In this document: positions 18,825 to 31,069 of the stretch, in pieces
Numbering within the stretch: the first letter of the stretch is position 1
Layout: each line of letters begins with the position of its first letter
NCBI GenBank assembly: GCA_022925895.1
Contig: JAKSYS010000390.1
Coordinates: forward strand, 1-58,005
DNA: 58,005 bases
Direction: 5' to 3'
DNA from: Fragilaria crotonensis
Taxonomy: Eukaryota > Bacillariophyta > Fragilariophyceae > Fragilariales > Fragilariaceae
Made by a program: the position numbers and the translations under genes
Notes under the pieces: generated by a model
What the model was told of the DNA's origin: nothing
The model's input: only the letters and a program-made list of their open reading frames with translations
Databases searched by the model: none

Positions 18825-20126
18825 ATGACTGACGAAGACGATGACTACGACGAGGAAGAGGACGACGAAGATGATGAAGATGATCCATTTGGCAATGTCG
18901 CTTCCATGCCTGACAAGGACGATTTCGACGACGAAGACGAGGATTACGACGATGACGACTACGGGAAGTTCAAGTCGGCCTTAGGCAAGAGAAACTTGGA
19001 AGACTTCGTGGCGGAACAGACAACAGCCAATGCGAACAAGAGGCTTGCTACGGACCTTCTCATGCCTTTCTTGAACGTCGAAAGTGGAGCGGAAAATGCA
19101 GTCACAACGGAGGGGATCCTTCCATTGATAGATATTCTGGAGCTTCCCCGCACTCGCACTTGCTGCAGAGCAAGAGAGACAGCGTCAGCATTGGCATACA
19201 TGCCGATGCTACACATTCAACAGAAAGACAAGTGGAGTTGTGGATATCGGAATGTTCAAATGCTTCTCTCTGCCTTGATCCCACTCTTACCCAGCGACCA
19301 TCCATACCATCAATGCGTTCCCGCAAGCCTAAGAAGATCCGATCTCGGCGTAGCTGTCCCCATTCCCTCGCTCATGGACCTCCAACTATTTCTGCAACAT
19401 GCATGGCGTATCGGTCTCGACCCTTAGGGAGCCCGTCACTACCAGGGTACGATTGTCGACAAGGATGACAAAATCGGTGCCATTGAAGCCCTTTCTATCT
19501 TGGCCGCAGTCCGACTCGACACGGTCGTATTGCAATTCATCAAGACCCACGAATCAAGACGACTTTTATCACCCTTCATCTGGTCTTACTTTGGGAAACG
19601 TGCCGGATGCGATTGCCGTAGTAGCATTACCAGCATTAGCGAACCCCATCGTCCATCGGCATGGATCGCAACCAACCTACTCGATTACGCGGCGACACTT
19701 CCCAAGGAGGAAGTGGAACACAACTTGACTTGCACATGTCCATCTGTGCCATTGTACTTGCAATGGGAAGGACATTCTGTTACTGTCATTGGAATTCGCA
19801 AAATTGATGGCGATGCAGAATATCAACTGCTGATACTGGATCCAGCCAAGGATGGAAGTGCCATTCATCGACATTTGGGACACGCATTTGAACTGCCAAC
19901 GACACTCAATGCCATTGAACCGTTGATCCTAGAGACGACGGAGCTGGCGGACAAGGACTGTCAAATCCTCATGGCTACCAAGCGAGCCTTGGAGGATTCA
20001 GATATTGACCTAATTAAAGAGCGTGTCAACGCTGTCACTGCAGCGAGAGAAAGTGTTGTCCAATTTATGGGGCGTGCCGGAGCTGCGGTCACTGAAGAGA
20101 AACGTAAAGATGGCGACAATGAGTAG
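18825..20126 (+). CDS. ZUP1/UFSP-like C78 peptidase, with in-frame TAG
   Basis: Peptidase C78 family cysteine protease. ZUP1 members cleave K63-linked ubiquitin chains and UFSP members process UFM1; the CGYRN and AW-G-DP-GA motifs fit ZUP1 better. After a very acidic start (about residues 1-48), the catalytic Cys lies in KWSCGYRNVQM (about residue 140), the His in GHSVTVIGIR and the Asp in LLILDPAKDG. The frame 18825-20126 would give 433 residues, but a TAG sits at 19425-19427, exactly between the conserved DP and GA. The same frame continues past it with all later catalytic motifs intact. A 20-nt intron could remove the stop but would delete the conserved AW-G-DP block. Possible causes are a recent null allele, a sequencing substitution or readthrough. 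Confidence 0.85.
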
Positions 20127-20243
20127 ACAGTTCATGGGGGTGAATCGTTTGGCTATGATTTTGGTAACTGTTAAATTATGAACTAATGAATGTGTTCGAT
20201 AGATAAACTTCGCCAAGACGGTTTATTGCGGACCTTCAAAGGT

Positions 20244-22585
20244 TCAAGACAAGAACATGAACGTTGACTTTTCTCCATTCACCATGCGCTCGGCATTCTG
20301 CCTACCACAGATGCGTTCAAGTGCATGCGCTTCATATTTGGAGAAGAGACTAAGACAACTTGTCACACCTCCTCCGGAAGGCACGCCCACGGAGCCACCA
20401 CTACCACCATCATCATGGAGCATATTGACCACTTGCGCATAAAACTCGGAATGCTCCGGAAGGCCAAAGAAAATAACGTGCTTCGCACCCCGAATCGCAT
20501 GGCGACTGAAAAAGTGAGCGCGTCCCGTGTACAGCATGATAGGCTTACGACCCTGCAAGAAACGAGCTCGTCCGCGTGTGACCTCAGTCGTGCGAGAATA
20601 CTCCGTGACACTGCAAAAGTCAATCTCCTTCTTCATGAAAAAGTTGCGTAGCGATATGAATTCAAAGTAGCTCGGGATGTAGATCAACGTATGTGACTGT
20701 TTCGTGCGTTGAATTTGGGGTAAAACAAAGTGTTCAAAATATTCCAAACGTTCCGTTCCTTGAGACGCAAAGGATTTGCAAGTGACGCGTTGAAAAACTT
20801 GTTTTGTGGACACGAGAACATTGACGAGGCTCGCCTCATTGACAGAAACGCGTCGTCGGACCTTCAGCATACCTGCGATGCTGGAGGCGTTGCGTTTGAA
20901 GGTTGACAGGACGCTTGGATCTGTAAACTTGGAGCAAATGATGAGTTGTCGCCAATACTTCGACTGCCCCGCCAGCAAGTATTCTCTAACTCTCGAGAAA
21001 TCAGTTGCGTTGGTCTTCTTGGGCTGCTGATTCAAACAAGTTAACGAAGAGTTAACGTGATCCCAGTTTTGCATCATCAGGACATCAGACCATCCCACGA
21101 AACAAATCTCAATACTGGTCAAAAAGTCAGTGTCCCCGTTCTCATCGTCGTCGCTGCCATCAGTTGCCATTTTCAAGGCTAGAGGAGATGAAAAGATGAT
21201 ATCACTCTTGTAAAAGTCAGTATACAACCGAACACCCACACCGCTCTTCTTCCCACTAGCTGTCTCCTTTACAGTTTTCGGAGAAAAGGAAAGACCATCT
21301 TGAAATCATCGTCGCTGTTGGCCTCATCGCCGAACAATTTGTTCCATTCTGGCCCTTTGCCTTTGAGGACCGCTTTACGATGACGACGAACAGAATCTAA
21401 CTCTTCTTCGTCCTCCTGAATCTCTACTGGTCCGTATTCTGACTCGAATCGATCCGAATTCTCGATGGTGGCAGCATCGCCCAGCAAACTCAACATGGAT
21501 TTCACAAAGGCATGGCAGATGCCCCTGGTCGGAAGTAACACGAGAACAGTAGCGCGGGTATAGCCTTGGTCTCGCAGGTTTACCTCTTCATCTTCATTTT
21601 CAGCGTCCATCTCATTGACTTCCATGTCCTTGACACGCTTATTATTTCTTTGGACCCTTCCTCTGGCGGTCAAGATATGATTCAATATGTGTAACGAAAC
21701 AATGTTGTGAAGGGAGTCGCTGTTCTCGACAGATTCAGCGGTGACCATCACATCAGCATAGGAAGCCAAAGCTGGATAAACCACCGATTGGAGGCCATTC
21801 AGAGGAATTCCATCCTTTGAAAGCGATACTAAGCTATCGGTGTTTCTTTTGAAGGATGATCTATTCACTTTCCTCCAATTCTGCTTGAGGACCTGGCGAT
21901 TGTAATGAAATAATCCAGAGGCAATCTTACTCCATTGATCCTGACTCAGCTCTGCATTCTCCAACGGCTTTACAGCAATCTTCTCTGAAAGCTCCTTAGA
22001 GAGCTGAAAATGCAAAGTCTCCTCAAGGGCTGGAGTCGACAAAGTTGACAGTTGTTGAGCGCTAATGAGACGACTTGCGAGTGCGGCTTCGTTCTCCGGC
22101 AAGACCTCTCGAGAAAAGTGAGCCGAAAACGGATCGCCTGTTTCAGAATCAATTTCTTCGAAAACTTCCGTTTCAGTTACTGCCTCATCGTCTTCGCTGT
22201 CATCGTCTTCGTTATCGTCAACAGCCATGTCGAGGATATCCTCTTCCGCCTCTTCGGACTTGGATGGTTTCGTCTTCTCGCTGATGCTTTTCAAAAAGCT
22301 CGAAATATCGCTAATCTGAGCGCCTCCGTCATCATCACTATCAATATCAATATCCTTCCGCGTTGAAGGCGTTGCCCGTTGCTCTGGTTCTCGTCGTGGA
22401 TTGTCGTCCCTTGACTTTCCCACCAGTCGACTCTTCCCTCGTCGTAATTTCGAGGCTTTGACTTCATTTTCGTCCACCTGTTCACCCCATTGTTTTTCAA
22501 GCTTGGCTTTGACTCGCGCCTTCTTTCCCTTTGGACCCTTGTTCTTGCTTTTCTTGCCGCTGCTATTGCTGCTTTTTTTCGCCAT
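20244..22585 (-). CDS. UTP25: UTP25 (DEF) small-subunit processome protein
   Basis: U3 snoRNP-associated factor for early 18S rRNA processing, a DEAD-box-like protein that has lost ATPase motifs. The Lys-rich start (MAKKSSNSSGKKSKNK) and acidic stretches are typical. Family landmarks follow in order: SLHILNHIL, TVLVLLPTRG (degenerate motif I region), RLYTDFYKSDIIFSSPLAL, then TLIYIPSYFEFISLRNF, the SRTTEVTRGRARFLQG block, IMLYTGRAHFFSRH and HVIFFGLPEHSEFYAQVV near the C-terminus. The frame 22585-21269 and the frame ending at 20244 join at the conserved DDDFKM-GLSFSPKTVK segment, where the register changes at a CC run on the plus strand (21295-21296). One extra base there restores a protein of about 780 residues, close to yeast and human UTP25. 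Convergent with the C78 peptidase gene. Confidence 0.92.
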
Positions 22586-22705
22586 GACGACGACGGTTTC
22601 AATTTGACGGCCTTCGATACAAAAATTCTGTCGAGAAATCAGGGTTCAAGAAAAATGGATGGCGATGCCATGCCATATCATTATGACGGACAGTGTGTGC
22701 AGAAG

Positions 22706-22782
22706 TACTAGTACTATGCACTATGCACTGCTGCTGCATTATGCAGCATGCAGTATGCAGTATGCACTATTTTGCACTATGA
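22706..22782. repeat. Short low-complexity ATGCAGT/ATGCACT repeat
   Basis: Interleaved copies of TATGCACT, ATGCAGC and TATGCAGT with an internal near-palindrome around GCTGCATTATGCAGC. Simple-sequence expansion in the spacer between UTP25 and LRR-1; no coding potential. The rest of 22786-23280 shows nothing recognisable. Confidence 0.6.
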
Positions 22783-23280
22783 GTAGTACAGAGTACTGTA
22801 ATCCGTACTCCGTCCTGAAGAACCACTCAAAAATCAGTCGGGGTCTCGTGCCTCGCCTTCGATTATTTCATGCGCCGGATTGCACCGATATAGTGGACAC
22901 TGGACACACACAGGACAGCCCCATACAACTTCTCGACTTCGGGTGCAACCTCCATACCTCCAACGTACCGGTACTACGCACCAAGTTTAGGCCAACGGGG
23001 TTGAACCCGAAGTATCAATTTAGGGCAGTTTAGCCACTACAACTACAGTACTTGTAGATCTACCGGTAGTCGAGTGAGGAAAGAGACCCATATAAGGCTG
23101 CAACCAATTGGCTCCTCGGTAAACTTAAGCCCTCATTAATGACCAATAGTCCAACGTCAAGCATTCGTTCGCGATATATTTGTTGGTTCACTTCACTATG
23201 GCCCCAAGACCAGAATCGCTAAGGAATCAAGTCCTCCGGAACCGACTCCATAGAAACACTTTCCCCTTCCCCCGCACACG

Positions 23281-26200
23281 TCAGGCACTTGAGATTTTCT
23301 CGCAGGGTGACACAGCGAAAATGTCCACCAAGATTTCTCCATGGGCACAACAGGATTGCTGGCAGAGTTCAGGGGACGGATCCCGTAAAGTTGTTCTCCT
23401 GAAAGTTGAAATGCGTTTTGAATGATTTGACATTTGATAGCTCGACAGGAATGGTCCCATTCAAGGAATTTCTTTGAAGGAAAAGAGTTTCCAAATTCTT
23501 CAAGAGACCGATTTCTGATGGAATCACCCCAGTGAGGCCATTGACTGACAAGTCCAACGACACGAGGCTTGACGCTCTTGCGATTGTGGCTGGGATGGAT
23601 CCCGTCAGACTATTATCTTGCAGCCACATCGACTTCACGTTGCGCAACTCTCCTATCTGACTTGGAAATGCTCCAGATACACCGCACCCTTTCATGCTCA
23701 ATGTTGTCAATTGGGTTAACATACCGATTTCAGTGGAAAGCTCCCGCACAATCATCCTATTATCCGCGACTGAGAGGTGCTCAAGATTGCTCAGAGTGAA
23801 CAACTCGACCGGGAGGAAGCCTGAAATTGTGTTTCCTCGGATGTCTAGCTCCCTCAGCAGAGACAGCTTACCAATCTCCGAAGGGATAGGTCCGAAAAGG
23901 TCGTTCAGCAAGAGCGATATTTCCTCTGCAAAGGTTGTCAAAATAAGGGAACAGCAGAGATCGCACATCAATTCAAACTCGAGTAAACTAAACTTACTGA
24001 TATTGGTATTCCTTCCAATTTCGGTTGGAATCGTACCTGTTAATTGGTTCACTGACAAATCAAGGACCTCCAGGTGAGGGAGGCTCCCTACATCCGACGG
24101 AAGGGAGCCACTGAGCTGATTGTCATTCAATTTCAACAATTCTAGTAATCAGAAAGTGTGAGAGGTGATTGTGAGCGACGTCGAAGCGACGGTCAAGTAC
24201 TTACTTAGTGAATTTCTCAGCATCGATAACGATTCCGGAAAACCCGAGATCATATTTCCCGATAGATTGATAGATGTAAGTTCTGACAGCAACCCGATCT
24301 CTCCCGGAATTTCCCCTTTCAATCCGTTGAAACTCAGATTTAGATCTACTAACCTCTCCCCTTGAAAGACGCTTTCGCTGTCGCTAAACCATGAGCGTTC
24401 ATGATCGGTGGTCATCCACTTATCCTGTCTCTCCCATTCTTCTCCCCCTAAACTGAAAAATATTGTCGCCAAGGCGTACCGTTGGACTAGCTGGGATTCC
24501 GTAGAAACGATCGATGGATCGTTATTGTTATCGAATAGCCACGACCCTGCCCGAAACTGGGGTGTGCCGTCGTATTGGAGGGCAGCACCATTGTCACTTG
24601 AAACAGACGACAAGTAGGCCATCATGTCCTCTCTTGTCATCGGCGTTATAGGTGCCACAGAAGGGGCCAGGGTTGAACCGGCGTCATTTTGTCGAGACGA
24701 GAAAATGCTGATGGGGATTATGAAAGCCAGGAACAGTAGCAGGCACAACATACACCAAAAGATTTTCCTCGACTTGAGTGATGGGGAATACCCAGGCGAC
24801 GTGTCCGCGGACCATTGACGATACTCGTCGTCATCTGCGATGCTGTCGTCAGAGCGAGGAGTAATACCACGCGCCCTCTGCTGCTGACCATACCTTGTAG
24901 CGTCTAGCCCATTATCGCCATTTCTACTGGAAGCCTTGCCGGGATACATGAACATCACCCATTGCAGAAAAGAGCCAATAAAACCATCCCTTGGCAACGA
25001 ACCACGGAGCCCTTGATTGCGGACATAGCTATCCCCTAGCGATTGCGAATGATCTCCAGTGAGTGCCGACACCCCATCAGTTGAGAAATCAGCAGTGACG
25101 CCGTGAAAGGGCGGGAGGCTGTTGCCCTCGATCGGAGCAAAACGACTGGGTGTTTCCTCATCGACAACGGGAATACCCTCAGCAACCACATTTGTCGAGG
25201 CATGAAAATTGAAATGTGTCGATGCATGATAGTCAAAAGTTGGATCTGACTTCGATTGTCGTGGGTCAACTGGTCCAATGCGTCCAATTGCAATTTGATG
25301 TTCTCTGCTCATTAGGAGGGTGTCACTTGCACACTTGTCAGAACGGAAATGTTCCCTTTGCCCTTCCTTTTGCAACACAAACTCATTGACGTCAGACTGT
25401 GCCATGAAAGACGCATTCTGGTCTGTCTCTGTAGAACGACCTGTATGAAGGGACACGTCGTTGTCTTCCATCACCGACCCAGCTTGTTCCTTTTGCGAGG
25501 ATCTTTTTTTCTGAGATTTTTTCTTCTTCTTCTTCGATTTCGATGCTTGCAGCGATGATGGTTCAACACCCTGCGCAGTCTCCTCTGGAGAAGCATCTGA
25601 CGGAAATGTGGCCGATGCAGTGTCAGTACCTAGCTCGAGAGTATCCAGATTCGCTTGTCGATTGGATTGTTGTTCAACTGATGCTTGGTACGCGCTATCA
25701 AGCGTGCCGATCGTGTCGGTGGATGGAAGGCTATTGACAACGGCGTCATCTGAATTGACAAATGTCGATGCTGCATCAGAGTGCATGAAAGATTGCGCAG
25801 AATCTGAAACGTCTCCGGATATGCCGTTCCACGGATCGACTTCTGCAGCCGGTTTACGATAAAACCCAGGCTGGTTGCCATCTTCTACGAAGGACTTCTC
25901 AAGAGAATACCCTAATTGCAGACTAGCCCCAAGAGCGTCTTCGGAATCCTCCTCGGCGTGTGTTGCTAAAGCCCCAAGCGAACTGCTGGTGCTGTCTTTC
26001 CATAGACTGCTCGTATCACTGGTCGAAATCTGCGTATAGCCCACATGATGGGATGATGTGCCCTCAGTCGATAAACTCGACAGCCCTCGAAGATGCGAGG
26101 AATTGGAAGAAGAACTTAACGAATATCCGGAGTGGAGTCTCTCGGTGTATTCAACTTGCTGTGACTCCAAATCGTTCGTTACGGTCGAATCATCACATGG

Positions 26201-26871
26201 TGCAATGTCGCCGGATTGCCTTTCCTCAGATTGTCTCTCTAACTCATCCTTGCTCAATGGCATTCTCTTACTTTGTTCATTCGCCGGAGATCTTTTTATT
26301 TGAAACATTGGTTGGTCTTGTGGGACCCATTCTTCTTCCGCGGCGATGACAACGTTTGATACGGATGCAGGTGTCCTAGGAATATCAGCCTTGTTCTGGG
26401 GTAATGAGATCTGTTCGAACCGACCGTGTGGTTGTCTGTTATTTCCGAAATGGCGTCATCGTCCTCGACAAGAAACTTTCGAAGGTTTTCCGTCGGAGTT
26501 GATGCTTGTTTCTTCTGCTCAAGAAATACCTCTTCCTGCTGGCTAAAGGAAACCTTCTTTCGAGGCTCCAACGATTTGGCAACATCGTTCCTAATGATCG
26601 CAACCGCAGCTTCCGATTCAGTTACCGAAGCCATCAGACTGCGGAGCCGAACTTCTTTGGCTTCCTTCTCGCTCTTCTTGCGATCAATTATTGAACGCTC
26701 CAATTGGTACAGAACTTGAAACTCATCAACGACAGAGATGGGCGTGTCCATCGTCATCGTATTAGAACCAACTTGTGGCAACACATTGCGCTTTTGATTG
26801 TACAGAGGAGACAGGATTGGCGCATTGTCTGCCTCGTCGTAGGATGAACTACCGGTCGTAGAACTCTCCAT
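23281..26871 (-). CDS. LRR membrane protein 1 (two introns)
   Basis: Type II membrane protein with an external LRR domain and no kinase, a class expanded in diatoms. A long disordered N-terminal region (Ser/Asp/Thr-rich, with the basic run KKKKKKSQKKRSSQK) precedes one membrane helix (IFWCMLCLLLFLAFIIPISIF, plus-strand about 24700-24765). Then come a conserved lead-in (LFDNNNDPSIVS, YALATIFFSLGG) and about eleven plant-type LRRs (LxxLxLxxNxLxGxIPxEIG). I see two GT-AG introns: 24142-24204 (63 bp, GTAAGT donor) and 23926-23997 (72 bp, GTAAGT donor, in frame without stops). Register changes occur at a TTT run (26442-26444) and a GGGG run (23372-23375); correcting them joins the N-terminus and adds a Cys-rich tail (ELCQQSCC) ending at 23281. 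Ligand and role are unknown. Confidence 0.82.
23926..23997 (-). other. LRR-1 intron 2
   Basis: 72 bp on the minus strand, GTAAGTTTAG to CTTTGCAG. Splicing joins NTNI to KEISLL and keeps LRR spacing. It is a multiple of three and has no stop, so an unspliced frame also reads through. Confidence 0.75.
24142..24204 (-). other. LRR-1 intron 1
   Basis: 63 bp on the minus strand, GTAAGTACTTG to TTACTAG. Splicing continues the LRR pattern (RNSLKLLKLNDNQLSG). Without splicing the frame ends soon after. Confidence 0.8.
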
Positions 26872-28242
26872 TGAGTTGCGATAGTGTGATTTTCAAGCTT
26901 TAATCTTGATTCTCTTGACTAAATCAACACCTGTCGCCTCTCAACTCTCGACTCTATAGTTCTACGAGTAGCGAGTACATATCTCGGTAGTTTCACCGGT
27001 GTAAAAAACACTCTCGACCTGCTTGTGCCTGGAAACTGTGCACCGTGGTGTAAATGACCAGCTGGACAATTTGGCGGCATAAATGCTTCGGCATTACAAG
27101 AACCAGGGTTCACTGAACAACGGACAAAAACAAAAATCGATATTTGATTCCCGCTTGTATTTAAGAAATGATCGATGTCACCGGTACTGACATCTATGCG
27201 CATAATCGACATCACGACCTCATTTATCACTACTAACAATGTTCGAGTTCGCGTCGAACGTTTCGGGTTCAACCGTGCTTAGGTCAAGTCTCTTCTTTTT
27301 TCAATAGTCCGATCCGTCCATTTGCATTTTCGAATTACGTATGCGAGGGCGTAAGTCGACCTCCATCGGTAGAACGTTGGCCGACACGCACGTAAATCGA
27401 TAGATATTCATACGTGAGTAAACATTCGAAGCTGATGAACTGGACATCTGGGAACGCAGCTTGTTGTAGTGAGTTATTGGGTACTAAAACTTGAGTAGAA
27501 GATACGTACAGATACCCGGAGTTTCGAAATGTCGCGAGTTCTGATGAGTATTCGCATGAAGTCCATGCCAATGATATTATCAGACAAAATAGTTTTGAGC
27601 CCTCCTGTACTCGATGTCATACTGACTGATGTATAAGTGGACGCTGCCGTTCTACTCTCAGAGGTCAGAGGGGTCTCATTTTGGAATTTGGAACATGGCA
27701 TATTGCCGTCTCACATCTCACACGGTGATCTGGGTGGGATTCAGTGCCAGATGGATTCTGGTCCTGTAGTAGTACTTACTCTAGGTAGTGCTAGCTATCT
27801 GGGATCTGGGTACTTGTGGGTGAAGGGTTGTGGTGGTGTGCTTGCTTCGACAAAGAGAGCGAGAACCACACATAAGCCTGCATGCCTGGAAAACGGTGAC
27901 GTCCAGCGGTTTCAAAGAAGGAATGGAGTCACGCACTAGTGCCACAGGCATCGCCCAGACAAAGTATTCGAGTATTCTGAGTACCTACATCGCAAACATT
28001 TGGTTTGTTGAGACGGCCGGGTCAGATTGGAGCTCAAAAGTCAACGCCATTGAAGCCTGTGACTTTGGGGAAGCGTAGCCAAAGGACGACGACGATACTA
28101 ACCATGAGCAAAGACAATCGTAGGTGAGCACGTAGCGGAAGCCACATGCATGAATGGCACAACAATGGTTCTCTAGCAGATATGGCCATTCAACTCTCCA
28201 ACGACTCATTACGTGACATTCACATTCAGTTGAAATAGACAC
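26872..28242. other. Intergenic between the two LRR genes
   Basis: About 1.4 kb between the start of LRR-1 and the end of LRR-2. The open frames here (for example 26919-27272 minus) have no domain or signal. The promoter of LRR-1 should lie just above 26871, but no element can be named. Confidence 0.45.
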
Positions 28243-30148
28243 CTATACAATCAACGACGCGTTATGGCATTCAACGCATTTGCAGAGCACAACCGATGTC
28301 CCTTTCAAGGATATGACGTCCCCGCTTCCAACCAATTTAGTGCATACCTCCTTTGGGATAGTTCCAGTCAGCTGATTGTTATCCAAAAAGAATTCAAACC
28401 CTGTGGAGTCAATGGAGGCCAGCTCTCTCGGAATTGTTCCAGTGAGATTGTTGCCTGACGCGTCGAATAAACTGATGCTCGTCAATCGACCAACATCGGA
28501 CGGCAAAGTTCCGACAAGCGAGTTGGATGACAGGTCAATCAGTCGAAGACTAGTTGCCGAACCAATCTCCGATGGTATTGACCCAGTTAACTGGTTAGAT
28601 TGGGCCTCAAAAGTGTTCAACCGGTGAAGGTTCCCAATCTTGGTTGGAAGTGTTCCAACTAGCGAGCAATAATTGCAGCTGAATGAATTGAGGTTCACCA
28701 ATAGTCCTAGCTCAGATGGAATGCCACTACTGAACAAATTGAGATCCAACTTGATGTTTTCCAAATTGCTCAGCAGACCCAGCTCACTGACAATTGATCC
28801 TGAAAGCTCGTTGAATTCAAGGTGTAATTCTCTCAACGCCGTCATTTTGGAGATATCCGATGGCATCCTAGATACCAATCGATTTGCCGCCACCGAAAAC
28901 ACTTCTAGGTTGGTGAGTTTGGAGATTGTGCTTGGTACCAAACCTGTGATTTGATTCAGGCTGAGCAAAAGGACCCTCAAATTCGCCAATCTTGTCAACA
29001 AATCTGGGAACTTTCGATCAAATGCATTCGAATCCAAATTCAGGCTGCTGAGAAGTAGCAAATTCTCAAGTGAAGATGGTAGAGAACCAAACAAGCTGTT
29101 CCCTGACAGATCAACGGCATAAAGTGACATCAACAAAGCGATCTCCGCCGGCAATTCTCCAACAAGCTTATTGGAGCTCAAAGAAAGGGAAATCACATCC
29201 CCATTTTTGTCGCAGGGACTCCTAGACGAGGAAAACCATGTGCACTCGCTAGCATCTGATAACCAACCTTCACTCGCGTCCCACTTTTCTCCCTTGGTAT
29301 AAAAGTACAAAGTCACCAAGGCGAATCGTTGAAGAATACGTTTCTGATCTGATCGAACGCTGGCATCTGCCCCTTTAAGCCACAATAACGCTTGTCCCTG
29401 AGGCGACTCGGGCGTCATCAACAAGGTTGAGTCCACAGACGACTGATTGGCAATAATGTTCAGTACCTCGTCATCGGAGAAAGCAGATGGAGAGCCGCCG
29501 TCGCCGCCTTTTGCACGAGTGAGCAGCAAGACTACGACGACTATGACCAGACTGAGGAGCACCGCACATCCAAACCCAAGAAAATATGGATTTCTCATCA
29601 ATTTTGTGCAAGACTGTGTCCGGATTTTGGGTCTGTCTTCTGACGCGCATTTCATGTCTGCAGGAGTCTCGTCTGTGCCAAGCCCGGAAGCGGAAAGTTC
29701 ACTCTCCATTTGTTGGTAGCGCACCACGACACTTTCAAAGCGAGCAGTGGCAACGTCCTTCTTCCTATAGAAATCTGTGGGATCGGTTTTGAAAGCGATT
29801 GTATCGCTTGCAGGTTGCAGGTGATGGTGGGAGCGTTGTATTCGGATTCTGCGTTGTGTTGGTGCGGACACCGGGTGCCTCATCTTCCGTAAGCTCGCCC
29901 TCTCGAGAGCCTTCCAGGACATCGGCAAGTGAGTTGGATGAGACAGCTTTTTGTTTTTCGGCGATTTGGCTAGCCCGTTTGATTTTCAACGCGTCTGAAA
30001 GTGCTCTTTGTCTATCTTCATCGGACGGAATAGGCGAGACTTTCTTGACCTCTTCGGTAGCATCGCCATGACCCTCAACCCTTCGAAAGTTCGCCTTGAG
30101 ACTCGAGACATGGTGGTCTAAGGCTGGATCATATGATACGGTAGACAT
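28243..30148 (-). CDS. LRR membrane protein 2
   Basis: Second LRR membrane protein, in the same orientation as LRR-1 and of the same design: cytosolic disordered part, one membrane helix (FLGFGCAVLLSLVIVVVVLL, plus-strand about 29515-29590), an N-terminal cap with SECTWFSSSRSPC, about ten LRRs, and a Cys-containing tail (LCKCVECHNASLIV). No kinase follows. A register change lies near a GGG run at 29829-29831; the upstream frame (from 30148) and the downstream frame join there without loss. The ATG at 30148 directly follows a TAG and has T at -3, a poor start context. The true N-terminus may therefore be the upstream frame 30149-31069. Confidence 0.82.
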
Positions 30149-31069
30149 CTATTCGTGGTCCTCATCAGTGACAAGTTCTATGCCTTCAGGCGTACCGCTG
30201 GTTCTCCTTCGACTACGCATCCTCAACCGTCGAGAATCAGCAGATCGTATCGCAACTTTCTTTAGCAGGTCCTCTGAGTTATCGTCATCCAACAATGGCG
30301 ACACGGTCATCTCAGTTTCCTGTGACCTTTTCGGAGACATATCGACATCTAATTTGGCCGCTACCTCTTGCACTCCAGCGGCAATGACGGACGGTGTCGG
30401 GTTCATCGATCGCGAACTAGAATTAGATCGGCTAACTCCCGGTCGCTTTGGATCACCCACGCGCCGACTCGACGATTTCTTCGACTTCCGCCGGTGCAAT
30501 GACGACCGCGAAGAGTGGCTCATTCCACTGTCCATGACCACCATTCGCCCCAGAGAGGGGTGCCGTTGGGGGTTGGGCGTGGATGCTTGAGTTACGCTGC
30601 TTCTGGATGCATCGAGTTGCACACTGCGCGGTGTAAGTTCTAGTAGCAACGTTTGCGCCAAATACTCAACTTCACTCGAGATCTTGGACGAACTGTCATA
30701 GCTCTCGTGGTTGGATTCTGAGAAATCTGTGTCATCGTCAAAAGGCATCCACTTGTCCATGTTGTTGCTGACAACGCTCTTGATTCCCCAGGGGCCGCTG
30801 ACTGGTTTATTGGAAGAATCTTTGGGCTCGATCTTGCTAGACCTGCGGGTACTGGATTCTCGTATTCTTCTGCCGGAATCGGTTCCAGTTGCAGAAGCAG
30901 CCGATGTTGTTGTGTGGTGCGAACTCTTCCTTGCTTTCTTACGTCGTTTTACCTTCCCTTCATGTTCCGTGCTCTCGCTTTGACTGTTGCGACTATCATC
31001 GTGCATGGATTGTCCATCAGCTTTGTGTATAGAATCTACTAGAGCCCAAAATCTCTCTTCGGACGCCAT
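30149..31069 (-). CDS. Ser/Arg-rich disordered protein, probable N-terminus of LRR-2
   Basis: A 306-codon frame with a good start (AAAAATGGC). It is rich in Ser, Arg, Asp and Lys, with runs such as KVKRRKKARKSSHH and LRMRSRRRTS and no known domain. It ends at a TAG (30149-30151) that is followed at once by an ATG in the same reading frame. The next frame is the start of LRR-2. LRR-1 also has several hundred disordered residues before its membrane helix, so I favour one gene split by an in-frame stop. The alternative is two abutting genes, possibly with termination-reinitiation at TAGATG. Confidence 0.6.
   Translation of the reverse strand: MASEERFWALVDSIHKADGQSMHDDSRNSQSESTEHEGKVKRRKKARKSSHHTTTSAASATGTDSGRRIRESSTRRSSKIEPKDSSNKPVSGPWGIKSVVSNNMDKWMPFDDDTDFSESNHESYDSSSKISSEVEYLAQTLLLELTPRSVQLDASRSSVTQASTPNPQRHPSLGRMVVMDSGMSHSSRSSLHRRKSKKSSSRRVGDPKRPGVSRSNSSSRSMNPTPSVIAAGVQEVAAKLDVDMSPKRSQETEMTVSPLLDDDNSEDLLKKVAIRSADSRRLRMRSRRRTSGTPEGIELVTDEDHE

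Noticed and set aside
19408-19427. A 20-nt GT-AG intron that would remove the TAG in the C78 peptidase
   Set aside because: Too short for a spliceosomal intron, and it would delete the conserved AW-G-DP block.
26919-27272. 117-codon frame upstream of LRR-1
   Set aside because: No signal, domain or coding-like pattern; it overlaps the likely promoter of LRR-1.
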